A DNA stretch of 6,835 bases. Origin: an uncultured Eubacterium sp. Lineage in GTDB: Bacteria > Bacillota > Clostridia > Peptostreptococcales > Anaerovoracaceae. Under the pieces are notes generated by a model, which was given only the letters and a program-made list of their open reading frames with translations, made no database searches and was not told the origin of the DNA. Location: contig CANBFZ010000096.1 in NCBI GenBank assembly GCA_947367725.1, forward strand, positions 1 to 6,835, in the 5' to 3' direction. Shown here piece by piece: positions 5,593-6,835 of the stretch (position 1 is its first letter; every line of letters starts with the position of its first letter). The translations under genes were made by a program, and so were the position numbers.

Positions 5593-6216
5593 TTACAAGT
5601 GTTTCTCGCAGAGATGACCGATACTGCAATGTTCGCAGTCTGGTTTTCTAGCATCGCAGCAGTTTCTGCCGTGAAAAATCAGGGAATGATGCGTTCTGGA
5701 CCAACGCGCTTCCGGCACTGCTTCCATCAGTCCCAACTCCGTTTTCAGTACATCTTTCTCGCAGACAAAACCGATTCGGTTTGCCACGCGAAATACATGG
5801 GTATCCACTGCAATCCGCTGATGTCCAAATCCGACAGACAGTACCACATTGGCAGTCTTTCTGCCAACACCGGGTAGTTCTACCAATTTATCATAATCCT
5901 CTGGTACTTTACCGTCATATTTCTCTGTCAGCATCTTCGCCATCTTTACAATATTCTTGGACTTCGTCTTATACATGCCAATCCGTCTAATATACGTACT
6001 AACCTCCTCCGGATCAGCATCTCCCAGTGCAAAAGCGTCAGGATATGCGGCGAACAACGCCGGCGTCACCTGATTGACGCTCTTATCTGTGGTTTGTGCA
6101 GACAAAGCCACCGCTACAATCAGTTGAAACACATCTCCGTGATGCAGTGCACACTCTGCCTCTGGGTAAGTGTCCTCTAAAATGTCTAAAATTTCTCTAA
6201 TGGTTTCCTGTTTCAT
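5593..6216 (-). CDS. nth: Endonuclease III (DNA glycosylase/AP lyase)
   Basis: This base-excision repair enzyme removes oxidised pyrimidines and cleaves the strand at the abasic site. The 207-residue product has the helix-hairpin-helix LPGVGRKTANVVL (114-126) with catalytic Lys120, the IAVDTHVFRV segment with catalytic Asp138, and a C-terminal [4Fe-4S] loop with Cys187, Cys194, Cys197 and Cys203 in the C-x6-C-x2-C-x5-C pattern. These numbers coincide with those of the E. coli enzyme, which supports the ATG at 6214-6216. An in-frame ATG at 6223-6225 overlaps the -10 box and would not be in the predicted transcript; one at 6285 lies upstream of the promoter. There is no Shine-Dalgarno sequence before the chosen start. 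The secreted-protein gene follows after 26 bases without an apparent terminator, so the two probably form one transcript. Confidence 0.96.
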   Translation of the reverse strand: MKQETIREILDILEDTYPEAECALHHGDVFQLIVAVALSAQTTDKSVNQVTPALFAAYPDAFALGDADPEEVSTYIRRIGMYKTKSKNIVKMAKMLTEKYDGKVPEDYDKLVELPGVGRKTANVVLSVGFGHQRIAVDTHVFRVANRIGFVCEKDVLKTELGLMEAVPEARWSRTHHSLIFHGRNCCDARKPDCEHCSIGHLCEKHL

Positions 6217-6223
6217 AGACAGC

Positions 6224-6252
6224 ATTATACACAAAAAAGCAAACTTTGACAA
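6224..6252 (-). promoter_or_regulatory. nth promoter, start site at or next to the start codon
   Basis: Minus-strand TTGTCA (6247-6252) and a perfect TATAAT (6224-6229) are spaced by exactly 17 bases. The usual start 6-8 bases after the -10 falls at 6218-6216, that is on or within two bases of the A of the nth ATG, implying a leaderless mRNA. Confidence 0.75.
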
Positions 6253-6268
6253 GCCCCATGGTTTTCCC

Positions 6269-6297
6269 TTGACAAACGCCTGCACCCCTCATATAAT
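6269..6297 (+). promoter_or_regulatory. Promoter of the GntR/FCD regulator gene
   Basis: Perfect consensus: TTGACA (6269-6274), 17 bases, TATAAT (6292-6297). Transcription would start near 6304. It is back to back with the nth promoter; the two -35 boxes are 16 bases apart. Confidence 0.85.
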
Positions 6298-6306
6298 TGT
6301 ATACGG
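6297..6306 (+). promoter_or_regulatory. Possible autoregulatory operator of the GntR regulator
   Basis: TTGTATACGG overlaps the last base of the -10 and the expected start site. Its GTATAC core (6299-6304) fits the yGTM-KACr type of half-sites known for the FadR/FCD branch of GntR. The position would block transcription if bound. This is a prediction from one short site. Confidence 0.35.
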
Positions 6307-6314
6307 CTTAAAAC

Positions 6315-6322
6315 AAGGAGGA
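6315..6322 (+). promoter_or_regulatory. Ribosome binding site of the GntR regulator gene
   Basis: AAGGAGGA lies 5 bases before the ATG at 6328. Confidence 0.85.
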
Positions 6323-6327
6323 ATTAG

Positions 6328-6835
6328 ATGTCTATTATTCAATACCTGGAAGATGGCAAAACAGGCAATCAGCCTCTCTCCACTAACCTTTACACAGAAC
6401 TGCAAGAAGATGTGCTGACGGGCAAGCTGAAACCCGGCGAAAAACTGACCGAACAGAAAATCTGCAATGAGTACAAAGTCAGCAGAACCCCTGTTAGAGA
6501 AGCGCTCCGACAGCTGGAAATGGACGGTCTCATCGAAAATATCCCTAACAGAGGCGCTTTTGTGGTAGGGCTTTCCAGGCAGGATATCGAAGATATGCAC
6601 CTCCTTCGCAAAGATTACGAAATGCAGGCGGTGAAATGGGCCATCGAACGGATTACCGAAGAAGAGATGCAGGAACTAGAAGAAACCTTCGAGTTCATGG
6701 AATTTTACACCATGAAAAATGACATCAATAAGATGCTCAATATCAACACCGCATTCCATCAGATTATCTATGCAGCCACCCATAACCGGATGCTGAAACA
6801 GATTCTGACTTCTTATCAAACCTATCTGAAACACT
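6328..6835 (+). CDS. GntR-family transcriptional regulator, FCD (FadR-like) subfamily, 3' end outside window
   Basis: The frame is open for 169 codons to the window edge. Residues about 18-80 form the winged helix-turn-helix: LYTELQEDVLTGKLKPGEKL, then LTEQKICNEYKVSRTPVREA (40-59), and the wing NIPNRGAFVV (71-80). From about 84 the helical FCD ligand-binding domain begins, with LRKDYEMQAV and later NTAFHQIIYAATHN. His144 of the FH pair is kept, but position 140 is Asn where metal-binding members usually have Asp. The full protein is expected near 220-230 residues, so some 55 residues are missing from view. FCD regulators typically sense small organic acids or sugars acids; the effector cannot be told from this window, and the downstream genes it may control lie beyond the edge. 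Confidence 0.92.
   Translation, partial: MSIIQYLEDGKTGNQPLSTNLYTELQEDVLTGKLKPGEKLTEQKICNEYKVSRTPVREALRQLEMDGLIENIPNRGAFVVGLSRQDIEDMHLLRKDYEMQAVKWAIERITEEEMQELEETFEFMEFYTMKNDINKMLNINTAFHQIIYAATHNRMLKQILTSYQTYLKH

Overview
This window reads as an ordinary chromosomal segment of a low-to-moderate GC Gram-positive anaerobe, most likely in the class Clostridia. The support is consensus SigA-type promoters, strong AAGGAGG-type ribosome binding sites, a sigma-54 gene, and a FCD-type GntR regulator with Firmicute-like residues. I cannot place it below class from the sequence alone. No stretch longer than about 245 bases lacks a gene.

Layout from left to right. Positions 1-165 hold two identical 77-base repeat units, which lie on the minus strand immediately after the rpoN stop codon. 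rpoN (sigma-54, minus strand) follows with its own promoter, then trmL (tRNA ribose methyltransferase, minus). trmL is divergent from hom (homoserine dehydrogenase without an ACT domain, plus); their promoters overlap back to back. Directly after the hom stop codon lies a second array of the same repeat family in plus orientation (3271-3431), then a small SEC-C zinc-motif protein gene (plus) ending in a clear terminator. Convergent to it is a secreted protein with a papain/CHAP-like N-terminus and three fibronectin type III domains (minus), with its own terminator. It lies 26 bases behind nth (endonuclease III, minus) and is probably co-transcribed with it. nth is divergent from a GntR/FCD regulator gene (plus) that runs off the right edge.

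The genes are mostly unrelated housekeeping functions: transcription initiation, tRNA modification, threonine/methionine biosynthesis, DNA repair and a regulator. I see no defence, phage or transposase gene. The most interesting signal is the repeat family. Each full unit folds into two hairpins (module A, then module B) joined by conserved linkers. Between the two arrays the stems change by compensatory substitutions, an internal loop of tandem G-A mismatches is kept, and both arrays start at the first base after a stop codon in the sense orientation of the gene. That pattern suggests a structured RNA or REP-like element in 3' untranslated regions, which I do not recognise as a named family. 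A second point of interest is nth, whose near-consensus promoter places the transcript start at the start codon, so it may be leaderless.
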